Shown here: positions 26,655-35,973 of the stretch, piece by piece
Layout: each line of letters begins with the position of its first letter
Position numbering within the stretch: position 1 is the first letter of the stretch
DNA from: Streptomyces sp. NBC_01198
GTDB lineage: Bacteria; Actinomycetota; Actinomycetes; Streptomycetales; Streptomycetaceae
Direction of reading: 5' to 3'
Length of the DNA stretch: 64,000 nt
Assembly (NCBI RefSeq): GCF_036010485.1
Contig: NZ_CP108568.1
Span: 7,821,001 to 7,885,000, forward strand
Program-made: the position numbers and the translations under genes
Notes under the pieces: generated by a model
Databases searched by the model: none
Told to the model about the DNA's origin: nothing
The model's input: only the letters and a program-made list of their open reading frames with translations

Positions 26655-27770
26655 TCAGCGCCCGGCCAGCCGGAGGTCCTGGCTGAGCGCGGTGTAGGCG
26701 GTCTTCGGCTGGTAGTTCTCGTCGTAGATGTTGGCCTGGCCCTCGCCGCTGAAGGTGCCGGGGACCCAGGAGTACTTGTCAGTGAAGCCCCACACCGTGA
26801 AGTCGGTGCAGTGCCTGGTCAGGAGGCAGCCTTCGAGCAGCGTCTGGTACGCCTCGTTCTGCGCCTCGGCCTCGGTGTTGTCCGCGGGCAGCGGGATGCG
26901 GACGTCGGCCTCGGTGATGGCGGTCTGGACGCCGAGCTTGTCGAAGCGGCCGAGGTTGTCGGCGATGTCGTGCGGCGCGGGGTACTGCACGTCCAAGTGG
27001 CCCTGGTCGCCGACGCCCTGGACCGGAACGCCCTGCTTGCGGAGCTTGGCGACCAGGTCGTAGACCGCGTTGCTCTTCGCGTTGATGCCGTCGATGTTGT
27101 AGTCGTTGTAGAAGAGGATGGCCTTGGGGTCGGCCTGGTGCGCCCAGCGGAAGGCGTCGGCGATGTAGCCGGGGCCGAGCTTCTGCAGCCAGATGGTGTC
27201 GCGCAGGGTGCCGTCCTCGTTGAAGGCCTCGTTGACGACGTCCCACTGCCAGACCTTGCCCTTGAAGTGCGAGACCTCGGCGGTGATGTGCTGGTGCAGG
27301 ATGTCGCGCAACTCCGCGGCGCTGAAGTCGCCGGAGGTCAGCCAGGCCGGCAGCTGGTTGTGCCAGACCAGGGTGTGGCCGCGGACCAGCTGGCCGTGCG
27401 CCTTGGCGTACGCCACCAACTGGTCGGCCTGCGTGTAGGTGTACGTGCCGCGGGTGGCCTCGACCGCGTCCCACTTCATGGCGTTCTCCGGCGTGACCGA
27501 GCTGAACTCGGTGCCGACCTTGTCGGCGTACGGAGCCTCACTGGCCAGCGCGTCGGCGTTGACGGCGGTGCCGATGCGGATACCGGCCCGCTGTGCCAGC
27601 GCCCGCAGGGTCTGCGCGGGCGGCGCCGGCGTGGAGTGCGCGCCGCCGCCGGGGGCCGGCGGGGCGGGGTGGTGGTGGCCCGGGGCGCTGGCCATCACGT
27701 TCGGCACCAGGAGGGCCAGCAGCCCGGCGGCGGCAGTGCCCACGGTGGCAACGCGGGTCATCTTGATCAT
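26655..27770 (-). CDS. Secreted endo-1,4-beta-xylanase, glycoside hydrolase family 10
   Basis: This is a 371-residue enzyme with a Sec signal peptide (residues about 1-28) and a Pro/His-rich linker. The GH10 barrel has FSSVTPENAMKWDAVEATRG, then GHTLVWHNQLPAWL. The acid/base Glu 181 lies in WDVVNEAFNEDG, and the nucleophile Glu 287 in TAITEADVRIPLP. It hydrolyses internal beta-1,4 links in xylan outside the cell. No carbohydrate-binding module is attached. The palindrome at 27820-27832 upstream could be the control site. It stands alone in the minus strand. Confidence 0.92.
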   Translation of the reverse strand: MIKMTRVATVGTAAAGLLALLVPNVMASAPGHHHPAPPAPGGGAHSTPAPPAQTLRALAQRAGIRIGTAVNADALASEAPYADKVGTEFSSVTPENAMKWDAVEATRGTYTYTQADQLVAYAKAHGQLVRGHTLVWHNQLPAWLTSGDFSAAELRDILHQHITAEVSHFKGKVWQWDVVNEAFNEDGTLRDTIWLQKLGPGYIADAFRWAHQADPKAILFYNDYNIDGINAKSNAVYDLVAKLRKQGVPVQGVGDQGHLDVQYPAPHDIADNLGRFDKLGVQTAITEADVRIPLPADNTEAEAQNEAYQTLLEGCLLTRHCTDFTVWGFTDKYSWVPGTFSGEGQANIYDENYQPKTAYTALSQDLRLAGR

Positions 27771-27819
27771 GCAGGGTCCTTCGCGGAGGCGGAACGGCGT
27801 CGTTCCGGCGGAGCGAGTT

Positions 27820-27832
27820 CCGAATGTTTCGG
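27820..27832. promoter_or_regulatory. Palindrome upstream of the xylanase gene
   Basis: The arms CCGAA and TTCGG flank TGT, a 13-bp palindrome 50 bp before the start. It is close to the GAAA.TTTC-type motif reported in streptomycete xylanase promoters. It is probably the operator for a xylan-sensing repressor. Confidence 0.45.
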
Positions 27833-27859
27833 ACTCGTTTACGCAACGTGCGGGGAAAC

Positions 27860-29079
27860 CTAGGGCATGCCTACCGGGCGGTCAACACCTCGGACACATC
27901 CGATGCTGCCGGTTTGTCCCGACCCACCGTCAGCCCAGGCCGCGGGCTCGCCGAAAGCGCGCGGGACTCCCGGGCGGGTCGACCAGCGGCGGCAGACAGC
28001 TCTTCCGATCACTTTCCGGAAGCGTCCAGACCCCCCGCACCGCCGCACCCGCCACACGCTCCAACTCCCGGACCCACCGCCGTACGCAGCCGCCGTCCAG
28101 GACGCGCCGAAGGCCCTGGCACACCGGATTTCGACCAGCAGATCCAGGATGTGCCAGGCGCCCGCCCGCCTGTCGACGTAGACCCTCATGGTCAGGCGGG
28201 TTCACCTCGGCTCACCACCTGAACCGGCTCACCGGGAAAGGCACCGGCCACGCCGAGTTCCTCTGCCGGCCCGACGCGCACCCCGTCCTCTACCGGCCCG
28301 GGAAACAGTCTGGGCGACTCCGGCCAGGTCACATACGCCGCCCACCACCTCCGACAGCCCGACCAGACCACCACCCGCCACCCCGGCCGAGACCACCCCG
28401 GTGAAGCACTACACATCGCGAGCTTCCCGTTCGAGAAGTGCTGCACACATGAGGACGGCACGGTAGAGGGCGCCAACAGCTTGCTCTTCGACGCGGTCTT
28501 CTTCGGCTCCATGACCGCCGCTACGGCCAGCCTGGCAGCCGTCATCAGGATCGAAGCCCGCCAGAGGAAGTGGTTCAGCGGATCGCAGGCGCGGCGAGAC
28601 CGTCGCGGCGGGGTTGGGAGCGAGGACTGAGCGCACCTACCAGCAGCGCACCTACCAGCTCTGACAACCTTCGCCCAAACGCCCAGCCCTGCGAAAGATC
28701 GGGCGCAGTGCGTTTGGATGCTCGGGTGCGCCCTGCGCGTCATCCCACCCGCCGGTCGACCGGCGCTGCTGGCCAGGAGACCGCGGACTCAGCCAAAGAG
28801 CCCGGCGCCCGGGCGTGGCCCGCGCCTCCGATGTGACCTCCCACACGGCAGGCGAGCCCTGTGGTGGGGCGGAATTCACCGCCCCACCACAGCCTTCGGA
28901 TTACCGACGTTCGGCTTCGCCCTCAGCCCACGCGCTTCCGGCCATGGGGCCGCACATCGTGTGCGCGGCCCCCGCGGCCCTTGCGGTCGGACGGTCGAGC
29001 AGTTCAGTAGACCCTTGGCTCAACTGCCGCCCAGGTTCGCCCGGTCGGCTGGTTCCGCCGGTCGACACCTGTCAACTCC
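27860..29079. other. 1.2-kb stretch with decayed coding remnants only
   Basis: No intact gene is visible. On the plus strand, about 28190-28310 reads FTSAHHLNRLTGKGTGHAEF, then LCRPDAHPVLYRPG. After a shift, about 28330-28627 reads AAHHLRQPDQTTTRHPGRDH, then GANSLLFDAVFFGSMTAATA and stops at TGA. These look like consecutive parts of one broken gene of unknown family. The part from 28640 to 29079 shows nothing. Confidence 0.3.
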
Positions 29080-31263
29080 TCACGACCCGAAGGCCTGCAG
29101 CTCCCACAGCGAGTAGCCGTACTGCGTGGAGCGAGCCGTCCCGTACAGGCGCAGATACCGGCCGCTGCCTGAGACGTCGAGCGTTTGGATACCTCCTGTG
29201 CCGGTGGTGGTCGTATAGATCGGGGTCCAGTTGGTCCCGTCGCTGGACGTCTGGAGCTGGAAGGACTTGCCGTACGCCGTCTCCCAGTTCAGGACGACGC
29301 GGCAGATCGAGTGCGTGGCGCCGAGATCGACGGACAGCCACTGCGGGTCGGCGAAGCCGCTCGACCACCGAGTGCCCAAGTTGCCGTCGACGGCGTTCTG
29401 CGGCCCGAAGCTGCCGTTCTCCTGAGACGAGGCTGTCGCAGTCCTGTTCAGTGCAAGGTTGGTCGTACCACAGCCGCCGGCACCGTTCACGGTCCAGGTG
29501 AACGAGGCCGAACCGGCGGCCCCGGTCCCGTCCGTGGCGGTCACGGTGACATTCGAGGTGCCTGCCGCCGTCGGTGTTCCGGAGATCAGCCCGGAGGCGG
29601 CATTGACCGACAGGCCGGCCGGCAGGCCCGTGGCGCTGTAGGTGAACGTCTGGCCGGAGGCGGAGTCGGCGGCGTGGATCTGGAGGCTGGCCGCCGTACC
29701 GACCGTGGACGTCTGGTTGCCCGGGCCGGAGACCGTCACCGTGTTGCCGGGGTTGGTGCCGCCGGCGGGTAGCGTCCACACCTGGTTCGCCGCGCCCGTG
29801 CACGTCTCAATGTCCAGCCGCGCGCCGGTGTTGCTGCCGGGAACGGTCAGGCACAGGCCGGAGTTGGGATTGGCCACCGTGCCGTTGGCCTGCTTGGTCC
29901 AGCCCTGCGCGGCGGTGGCGTTGCAGGGGTACCAGTCGACGTTGGTGCCGCTGGTCTTTCCAGCCGACACCACGTCCAGGCAGCCACCCTGGACACGCAG
30001 CGTGCCGTCGGTGAACGGCGACCACGACTGGCCGGCGCCGCCGTTGCAGCCTGCGACCTGGATCGGGTTGCTCGCGACGTTCAGCCCGTTCTGGTTGCTC
30101 AGGCACAGGCCGTTCAGGCCGTTGACCCGGCCGATGGCAGTGGCGGTCCCGGTGGGTGTGGAGTTCCCGCCCTGCTCGTACACCGCGACCCAGTCGGCAC
30201 TCAGGGTGCCGCCGGAGGTGGTCGCCGCGGTCGGGGTCTTGGTGCCGGAGATCCCGTCGGGGTAGTTGCCGCCCATCGCCAGGTCCCAGATGATGAAGAA
30301 GCCGTGGTCGATGGCCTGTTGCCAGGCCGCGACGCCGACCGACGCCTCCGTGACGGTGCTCTCGACGACGCCGTCCATCAGGAACTGCAGTGTCTCCGCA
30401 CTGGTGTTGGTCCGGTCCACGATCACCGCGTACGTGTGGTAGCCGGTCTGGCAGCTGGAACCGGCCGCAGGGCAGGCGATGAGGCCGTGCCCGCTGCTGC
30501 CCGCGCCGTCGTGCAGCGTCTGGGACGCCTGGTTCAGGGCGTTGACGTCCTCCATCATGTCGATCTCACCGGACTGCGGCCAGCCGCCGCCAGTGCGCAT
30601 AGTTGACCCCAGCGCCCAGAACGCGGGCCAGTAGCCGATGCCGTTGGCGGGGTTGGGCTGCTGGAGGGACGCGATCATCTCCATCTTGCCGCCGGGCGGG
30701 GCCTGGAAGTCCGAGCGTGTGCTCTCGATCCGCCCGGACGTCCATGTGCCGCCGGAGTTGATGGCCTTCAGCACCAGGTGGCCGTTGCCATCCACGTAAA
30801 CGTTGTCGGTGGAGTTGGTGGTGTGCTCGATCTCGCCGGTTCCGAAGCCGGTGCCGACGTCGTAGAACCAGTTCTGGTCCGTCGGCGCCGTCCCTGCCGT
30901 CCCGTTGAAATCGTCGGCGAAGACCTGGTTCCAGCCGGAGGGCGGCGCGGGTAGGGCGGCCGGGGAGGCGTGGGCCTCCGGAGCGGCAGCGTGTGCCGAA
31001 GGTGCGACCGCCAGGGCAGTGGTCAGGGCGCTGCCGGCCAGGGTGCCGGCGATCATCGCCATCGTGACCAGGAGCGAGTGGCCCTTCCTGCCGGACCACC
31101 GGCGCCGTGCCCGCACGGCGATACCCGCCGTGCGCGGTAAGGCGGCAATGCCGCCGGACACCTCAGCCGGCGCGGCCACTTCGCTGCCCGCGGACTGCCC
31201 GACCGGGTCGTGGGGACCCGTCCGGCGACCGGAATTCCGGCCGTTACCCGGTATGACGTGCAT
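29080..31263 (-). CDS. Secreted multidomain GH16 beta-glucanase with lectin and discoidin modules
   Basis: The protein has 727 residues. A long basic N-terminus leads to a signal helix (about 62-92, ending SAHA). The GH16 domain (about 108-366) has GEIDMMED with Glu 233, Asp 235 and Glu 238 as the catalytic triad. A ricin-type CBM13 trefoil follows (about 375-505, GLCL and QGW repeats), then a putative Ig-like domain (about 512-590, LPAGLSVNAASGLISGTPTA). It ends with an F5/8-type (CBM32) domain at about 598-727. It likely cuts beta-1,3-glucans of fungal walls or algae. ATG 31263 has GAGAGGA 7 nt upstream. Two LacI-type palindromes lie in its promoter. Confidence 0.92.
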   Translation of the reverse strand: MHVIPGNGRNSGRRTGPHDPVGQSAGSEVAAPAEVSGGIAALPRTAGIAVRARRRWSGRKGHSLLVTMAMIAGTLAGSALTTALAVAPSAHAAAPEAHASPAALPAPPSGWNQVFADDFNGTAGTAPTDQNWFYDVGTGFGTGEIEHTTNSTDNVYVDGNGHLVLKAINSGGTWTSGRIESTRSDFQAPPGGKMEMIASLQQPNPANGIGYWPAFWALGSTMRTGGGWPQSGEIDMMEDVNALNQASQTLHDGAGSSGHGLIACPAAGSSCQTGYHTYAVIVDRTNTSAETLQFLMDGVVESTVTEASVGVAAWQQAIDHGFFIIWDLAMGGNYPDGISGTKTPTAATTSGGTLSADWVAVYEQGGNSTPTGTATAIGRVNGLNGLCLSNQNGLNVASNPIQVAGCNGGAGQSWSPFTDGTLRVQGGCLDVVSAGKTSGTNVDWYPCNATAAQGWTKQANGTVANPNSGLCLTVPGSNTGARLDIETCTGAANQVWTLPAGGTNPGNTVTVSGPGNQTSTVGTAASLQIHAADSASGQTFTYSATGLPAGLSVNAASGLISGTPTAAGTSNVTVTATDGTGAAGSASFTWTVNGAGGCGTTNLALNRTATASSQENGSFGPQNAVDGNLGTRWSSGFADPQWLSVDLGATHSICRVVLNWETAYGKSFQLQTSSDGTNWTPIYTTTTGTGGIQTLDVSGSGRYLRLYGTARSTQYGYSLWELQAFGS

Positions 31264-31282
31264 GATGCTGTCCTCTCAGCGC

Positions 31283-31294
31283 GCAAGCGCTTGC
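31283..31294. promoter_or_regulatory. LacI-type operator palindrome, proximal
   Basis: GCAAGCGCTTGC is a perfect 12-bp palindrome centred on the CG typical of LacI-family operators. It lies 20 bp upstream of the GH16 gene start, placed to block transcription or its start. Confidence 0.55.
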
Positions 31295-31391
31295 TCTGGA
31301 CCGGACCCGGATGTGACAGGCGTGCCTCAGGCAGTACGTCAGTGCTGCACAACGACTTCGCAACCGGCCGGTTGGGTGGGGGGCGTTTTCT

Positions 31392-31403
31392 GAGAGCGCT
31401 CTC
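31392..31403. promoter_or_regulatory. LacI/CebR-type operator palindrome, distal
   Basis: GAGAGCGCTCTC is a perfect 12-bp palindrome very close to the CebR box (TGGGAGCGCTCCCA) that controls glucan-use genes in Streptomyces. It lies 109 bp from the proximal palindrome, so looping by one repressor is possible. Confidence 0.6.
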
Positions 31404-31650
31404 TACAGCATGGATGTCTATGGCGCGGGCGCGAACCTGTCAAGGGTCCGCGTCAGGGGACGACGGAATCGGGCCCCACCGACGTCGTCCTTGTCGCCCA
31501 CCTCATCCGCCCTGGTCAGAGCCGGCATACGTGACCATCGGGCTTCTCGGACCTGAAGGGTGATGCGGGGCCTTCGCAGGGCGCCGATGACCTCGGAACG
31601 ATGATCGTTCGAGCTGTGGAGAGTCGCTTGCCTGACGAGCTCGTGCCTCA

Positions 31651-32091
31651 TTAGCCGTGGCCGGCGATGGCCCGGTCACGCCTATCGGGTCGGAAGCTCG
31701 TTCCTGGACCACTGCCTTGCGGCTGCCCGCTTCCTGGTAAGGCCTGCGCTGAGCCAGCTCGGTCGAGCTGCGTCAGCTGCGTTTCGATGCCCGACTGCCT
31801 CATCGTCAGAGGATCGAATTCCTCAGCAGTCAGCTCATCCAGCCCCACGGCGAGAAGCTGGACCGCCTTGTCGCCGTTGTCGGGAGCCGGGCACGACGCA
31901 CAGAGGCCAGGCTTACGTTCGATGCCGTACAGAACCCGTGCGCGGTCGGACCAATCGGCTCGGCCATCCCGAGCCGTACGCGCGCTGGTTGCTGTCGCCA
32001 CGATGCCGCCCACGCCGGCAATGACCCCAGGACCCAAGATTCGCCGCAGCGACAGTAGGTGCGAGGGCCGTGGAGTGCACGGCCCTCGCAC
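31651..32091 (-). CDS. Hypothetical protein beside an insertion sequence
   Basis: This is a 146-codon frame. A short hydrophobic stretch (GPGVIAGVGGIVATA) is followed by a charged region with KPGLCASCPAPDNGDKAVQL and a disordered, Gly/Arg-rich end. The middle (LLAVGLDELTAEEFDPLTMR) looks coding; the ends do not. It lies 45 bp from the end of the ISL3-like element. The gene may be partly decayed, and no family is recognised. Confidence 0.3.
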   Translation of the reverse strand: MRGPCTPRPSHLLSLRRILGPGVIAGVGGIVATATSARTARDGRADWSDRARVLYGIERKPGLCASCPAPDNGDKAVQLLAVGLDELTAEEFDPLTMRQSGIETQLTQLDRAGSAQALPGSGQPQGSGPGTSFRPDRRDRAIAGHG

Positions 32092-32135
32092 CAGGGTGTG
32101 GGGCGCCCCGTTCCCGCCCTCGTCGTCCGGATCGG

Positions 32136-33474
32136 GTCTGTAAAACGATCGGCTCTGGCCCGTAATCGGTGGTAGCGCCGTGTAGTGATCACTGGAGGAG
32201 GATGCGGTGGCGGAGCAGGGGGAACCCGGCTCGGCCGTGCATCTGTCTCATGATCCGTTTGGTTCGGGTGTTGACGCCCTCGGTGCGGCCGTTGTGGTAC
32301 GGGCGGGTGAGGCCGGTGTCGACGGCGGCGCGGTCGAGTTCGAGGCCGTTCGCGAATGAGTGCAGGTGGGGCAGGTCGACGGCGCGAACCGTGGTGATCC
32401 AGTCGGTGAGTTTGGCGTCGTTGCCCTCCGCTGGGGTCAGTAGCTGAGCGAAGTCACTGGTGAGGCGGGCGAGTTCGGTCATCTCGGGACAGGCCTTCGG
32501 CGTCGGCGCAGGTGCTCGCGGTAGGGGTCGACGAGTGTGGGCTTGTAGCGGGGTGCGCGGCGGTCGCCGGTGGGCTCCTTCATGCGGGCGTACCGCTTGA
32601 ACGGTGTTCAGGGCGACATCGAGGCGGCGGGCGCATTCGAGGAGACCGACGCCCTGGTCGAGCAGATGGTGGACTCGCTGCCAGCGTTCGCGGGTGGTCT
32701 GCTCGCGCACGCCCCCAGGTCGGGTGGGGTTCACAGCGGTGGCCCAGCAGGCGGCGTGGGAGCGGACTTCGGCCAGGACCTTGTCGCACAGGTTGGACCA
32801 GAGGTGCCATCTGTCGCTGACCTGTACCGCTTCGGGGAGGGCCTGGCGGTTCGCTTCGGCGTAGGTGGCGGAGCCGTCGCGGCAGACGTCCTGTGCCCCG
32901 GGGTGCTCGCTCAGCCACGTAGCCAGGGTCTGGGCGGTGCGGTCGGGCAGGACGTCGATCCGCTCGCCGGTCTCGGCGTCGATGATCACGGTGGCGTAGC
33001 GGTGCCGGCGTTTGAGTGCGAAGTCGTCGACGCCGAGTACGCGCGGGACGCGCAGCGGTGTCACCACCTGGCGCATGAGCATGCGCAGGGCGGTCGAGCT
33101 GGAGATCGTGCAGGCCAGAACGCGGCAGAGGCGGGCGCCCGCCCGGCTCGCTAACTCCTTGACCACGGAGTTCAGTTGGTCGGTCAGGCGGTTGGTGCGG
33201 CGCTGGTAGCGTTCCACGACGCCGGGAACCTGCTCGCGGAACGTCTGCCGCGAGCAGTCGAGAACCGGGCACGCCAGGCGGCGGACCCGCACCGAGACGA
33301 CGATCCGCCGTCCGTCCACCGGCACATCTGCGAGCACCCGCCCATGAAACCCGTGCACCCGCGCTGTTAGCGTCCCGCACGCAGGGCACGGCACCGGATC
33401 GTCCCCGGTCCGCGCCGACCACCGTTACCCTTCGTTACCACCGATTACGGGCCAGAGCCGATCGTTTGACAGAC
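32136..33474. mobile_element. ISL3-family insertion sequence, internally deleted
   Basis: The element is bounded by 39-bp terminal inverted repeats, 32136-32174 and 33436-33474, which differ at one base; the outer end reads GTCTGT. It contains one transposase frame in the minus strand. The 8-bp flanks (32128-32135 and 33475-33482) do not match, so no target duplication is visible. At 1339 bp it is close to, but shorter than, a complete ISL3 element, because the transposase has lost a middle block. Confidence 0.85.
32189..33394 (-). pseudogene. ISL3-family transposase, internally deleted
   Basis: The 401-codon frame begins with the zinc-finger part (PCPACGTLTARVHG), then the DDE core (RVLGVDDFALKRRHRYATVI, DRWHLWSNL) and the C-terminus HNGRTEGVNTRTKRIMRQMH. 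Between about residues 265 and 310 it reads an alternate frame (PHEGAHRRPPRTPLQAHTRR) and jumps to CPEMTELARL. Compared with complete family members, a middle block of roughly 100 residues is missing and the join is frameshifted on one side. It cannot be fully active, though the ends could still be moved by another copy. Confidence 0.8.
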
Positions 33475-33559
33475 ACGGAGTCCACGCGCGCCGCAGCTTT
33501 GCTACAGGCGGCGGCGCGGTCGTTCCCGTGAGGGCGGACTTCCTGGTCCGGGCCGTCTG

Positions 33560-34375
33560 TCAGGTGGTCACATCGACGCGGTAACGGGTCGCGAGTCCGG
33601 CCACGTCGAGGGCCTGGCCGGCGAGGGTCGCGCGCTGGGGGTCGTCCGCGAGGGCGACGACGGCGCGTCCGACTCCTTCGGGCGATTGGGAGGCCGTCAG
33701 GTCGAGGTGCTCGGCGAACTGCAGTACGCCTTCGGTGCGTACCAGTCCGGGGTGGAGTGCCACGGAGGTGACGCCGTGCGGGCGCAGCTGCACGGCGGCG
33801 GCGAGCGCGAGACGGTCATCGGCGACCTTGGCCATCCCGTAGGCGGCGAAGGTGTGCTGCTCTTGCTCGGCGACGGCGAACGAGACCGTCACCACCAGGC
33901 TGCCAGGGGTATCGATCAGCAACGGCGCGCACAGCGCCGTGGTGACGTAGTGCGCGCGCACCCCGTGGGTGAACATGGCGTCGAACAGTTCCAGCGGCTG
34001 CTCCCACAGTGGCGCGTTCCACTCCTGCCAGGCGCCCGCGTTAAGCCGCTCGTAACCCGCCCACACGTTGTTCACCAGCAGGTCGAGGCGCCCCTGTTCG
34101 GCCGTGACGCGGTTGGCGACCGCGGCGACCGCGTCGTCGTCGCCGTGGTCGCACCCGACCGGGATTCCACGACCGCCTGACGCCGATACCTCCCGGGCGG
34201 TCGCGTCGACCGTCCCCGGCAGGTGCGACGTGGCGGCGCCCCCCGACGAGCGGGCCGTCACGTAAACGGTCCAGCCCGCGCGGCCCAGCGCGAGCGCGAT
34301 GCCCCGGCCGATTCCGCGGCTCGCTCCCGTCACCCAGGCCACCCGGGGCCCACCGGTCTGCGTGTGCTGCGTCAT
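33560..34375 (-). CDS. Short-chain dehydrogenase/reductase
   Basis: This is a 271-residue SDR. TGASRGIG is at about residues 16-23, followed by VYVTARSSGG and LDLLVNNVW. The active-site region has VTVSFAVAEQEQHTF with YGMAK as the YxxxK motif, then LHPGLVRTEGV. NNAG is replaced by NNVW, as in a DHRS1-like subgroup. The Ser-Tyr-Lys set is present. ATG 34375 opens a proper N-terminus (MTQHTQTGGPRVAWVTGASR). It is isolated between two insertion sequences, and its substrate is unknown. Confidence 0.8.
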   Translation of the reverse strand: MTQHTQTGGPRVAWVTGASRGIGRGIALALGRAGWTVYVTARSSGGAATSHLPGTVDATAREVSASGGRGIPVGCDHGDDDAVAAVANRVTAEQGRLDLLVNNVWAGYERLNAGAWQEWNAPLWEQPLELFDAMFTHGVRAHYVTTALCAPLLIDTPGSLVVTVSFAVAEQEQHTFAAYGMAKVADDRLALAAAVQLRPHGVTSVALHPGLVRTEGVLQFAEHLDLTASQSPEGVGRAVVALADDPQRATLAGQALDVAGLATRYRVDVTT

Positions 34376-34777
34376 GCCGTGCACCGTACCGCCGCGGGTC
34401 CGTCCACGGAGCCGTATCGGTCGCTCGTCCTCGCCTGGTGGCTGCCGCTGACAGTGCGTCACCGACCGTGATCGGCCCGAACCCGCTGGACCCGTCCACC
34501 CGCGCCGCGGCCGCCGGGGGGGGGGGGCCGGGCGCGCGCGGAAGATCGAGTGGAGCCGCGCATAAGGCGCGGGGCCGGTCGGCCCCGCCCCTTCCGACAG
34601 TCGATGTGACCCGTACACCGGGGCAACTCCACATGGTCTGCGGGCCGGTCGGCCTCGATCGTGGTGGCGCGCGCCGTGATGTCGTCCGGGCCGCTGTCCC
34701 GGTGCATCCCCCTGGACGAGCGCGGTTCCGGCCAGGGCCGGACAGCTCGGGCGGCCCGAAGGGCGACTTTCCCGAGT
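34376..34777. other. Non-coding stretch with a 12-G run
   Basis: Between the SDR start and the IS256-like left end there is no gene. A run of twelve G (34516-34527) lies inside a GC-only patch. Nothing else is recognised. Confidence 0.4.
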
Positions 34778-34838
34778 GAGTGATCGTCAAGTCACCGAGT
34801 GGCCCCGCGCTGCGAACGCGGGTCGGGAAGGCACGCCC

Positions 34839-35964
34839 GTGCTCAGCGTAGTCAACGAAGACGGCACCACCGAGGCCGGTTCCCTGATCGACGAGATCGT
34901 CCGCGAGGGTGCTCGGCGGATGCTGGCCGCCGCCCTGGAGGCGGAGGTGGACCAGTACATAGCCGAACTCGCCGGGCAGCGTGAGGAGGCAGGTCGCCGG
35001 CTGGTGGTCCGCAACGGCCGGCACCGGCCGCGGACCGTGACCACGGCGGCGGGGCCGGTCGAGGTGGCCGCCCCGCGCGTGAACGACAAGCGGGTCGACG
35101 AGACGACGGGTGAACGTCAGCGGTTCCCCCCGAAGATCCTGGCGCCGTGGTGCCGGAAGTCCCCGAAGATCAGCGAGGTGCTGCCGTTGCTCTATCTCCA
35201 CGGCGTGTCGTCGGGTGGCTTCGTGCCCGCGACGGAACAGTTCCTGGGCTCCCCGGCCGGGCTGTCGCCGGCCACGGTGACCCGGCTGACGCAGCAGTGG
35301 ACCGCCGACCACGCCGAGTTCCAGCGCCGTGGCCTGGCCGAATCCGACTACGTCTACGTCTGGGCCGACGGCGTCCATCCCAAGATCCGCCTGTCCCAGA
35401 CGCACTCCTGCCTCCTGGTCCTGATGGGCGTCCGCGTCGACGGCACGAAGGAACTCATCGCGATCACCGAGGGTCTGCGCGAGTCCACCGAGTCCTGGGC
35501 CGACCTGCTGCGCGACTGCCGGCGGCGCGCGATGCGCGACCCGATGCTCGTGGTCGGCGACGGCGCGACGGGCCTTGGAGGGCACTGGCGGAGGTGTTTT
35601 CACAGGCCAGGAGGCACCAGAGGTGTTGGGTTCACAAAAACAAGGAACGTCTCTCGAACGTGCTACCGAAGTCTGCGCAGCCCGACGCGAAGAAGGCTCT
35701 GCAGGAGATCTACAACGCCGAGGACCGCGTGCACGCCGATAAGGCGGTCACCGCGTTCGAAAAGGCGTACGGGCCAAGTTCCCCAAGGCCGTCAAGAAGA
35801 TCACCGGCGAGGTCTCCGAGCTGCTGGCGTTCTACGACTTCCCCGCCGAGTACTGGGTGCATCTGAGGACGACGAACCCGATCGAGTCGACCTTCTCCAC
35901 CGTGAAGCTTCGGACCAAGGTTACCCGCGGCGCCGATCCACCTCAACTGATCCAGCGTTCTTGA
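34839..35964 (+). pseudogene. IS256-family transposase, frameshifted and truncated
   Basis: From GTG 34839 the frame reads LIDEIVREGARRMLAAALEA, then NGRHRPRTVTTAAGPVEVAA and the DDE region YVYVWADGVHP. A shift near 35570 is needed to continue as ALAEVFSQARRHQRCWVHKN. A one-base loss near 35771 is needed to reach AKFPKAVKKITGEVSEL and RTTNPIESTFSTVKLRTKVT. The usual last 60 or so residues after KVT.G are missing, and the frame runs into the element's right end. Three lesions make it inactive. Confidence 0.8.
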
Positions 35965-35973
35965 CAATTACTC
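35960..35973 (+). repeat. Direct repeat copy 1, IS256-like right end
   Basis: CTTGACAATTACTC closes the decayed IS256-like element. An identical 14-mer in the same orientation lies at 36686-36699. On the minus strand the repeat supplies the TAA stop of the adjacent methyltransferase gene. Confidence 0.7.

Larger units (their letters stand above)
34778..35973. mobile_element. IS256-like (Mutator-type) element, decayed
   Basis: The left end GAGTGATCGTCAAG (34778-34791) and the right end, read inward from the minus strand, GAGTAATTGTCAAG (35973-35960), match at 12 of 14 positions and are taken as terminal repeats. They enclose a frameshifted, C-terminally deleted transposase. The length is 1196 bp, versus about 1.3-1.4 kb for complete relatives. 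Confidence 0.65.

Noticed and set aside
33560..35603. Long minus-strand frames covering the IS256-like transposase
   Set aside because: They are shadows opposite a clear transposase sequence and contain no family motif.
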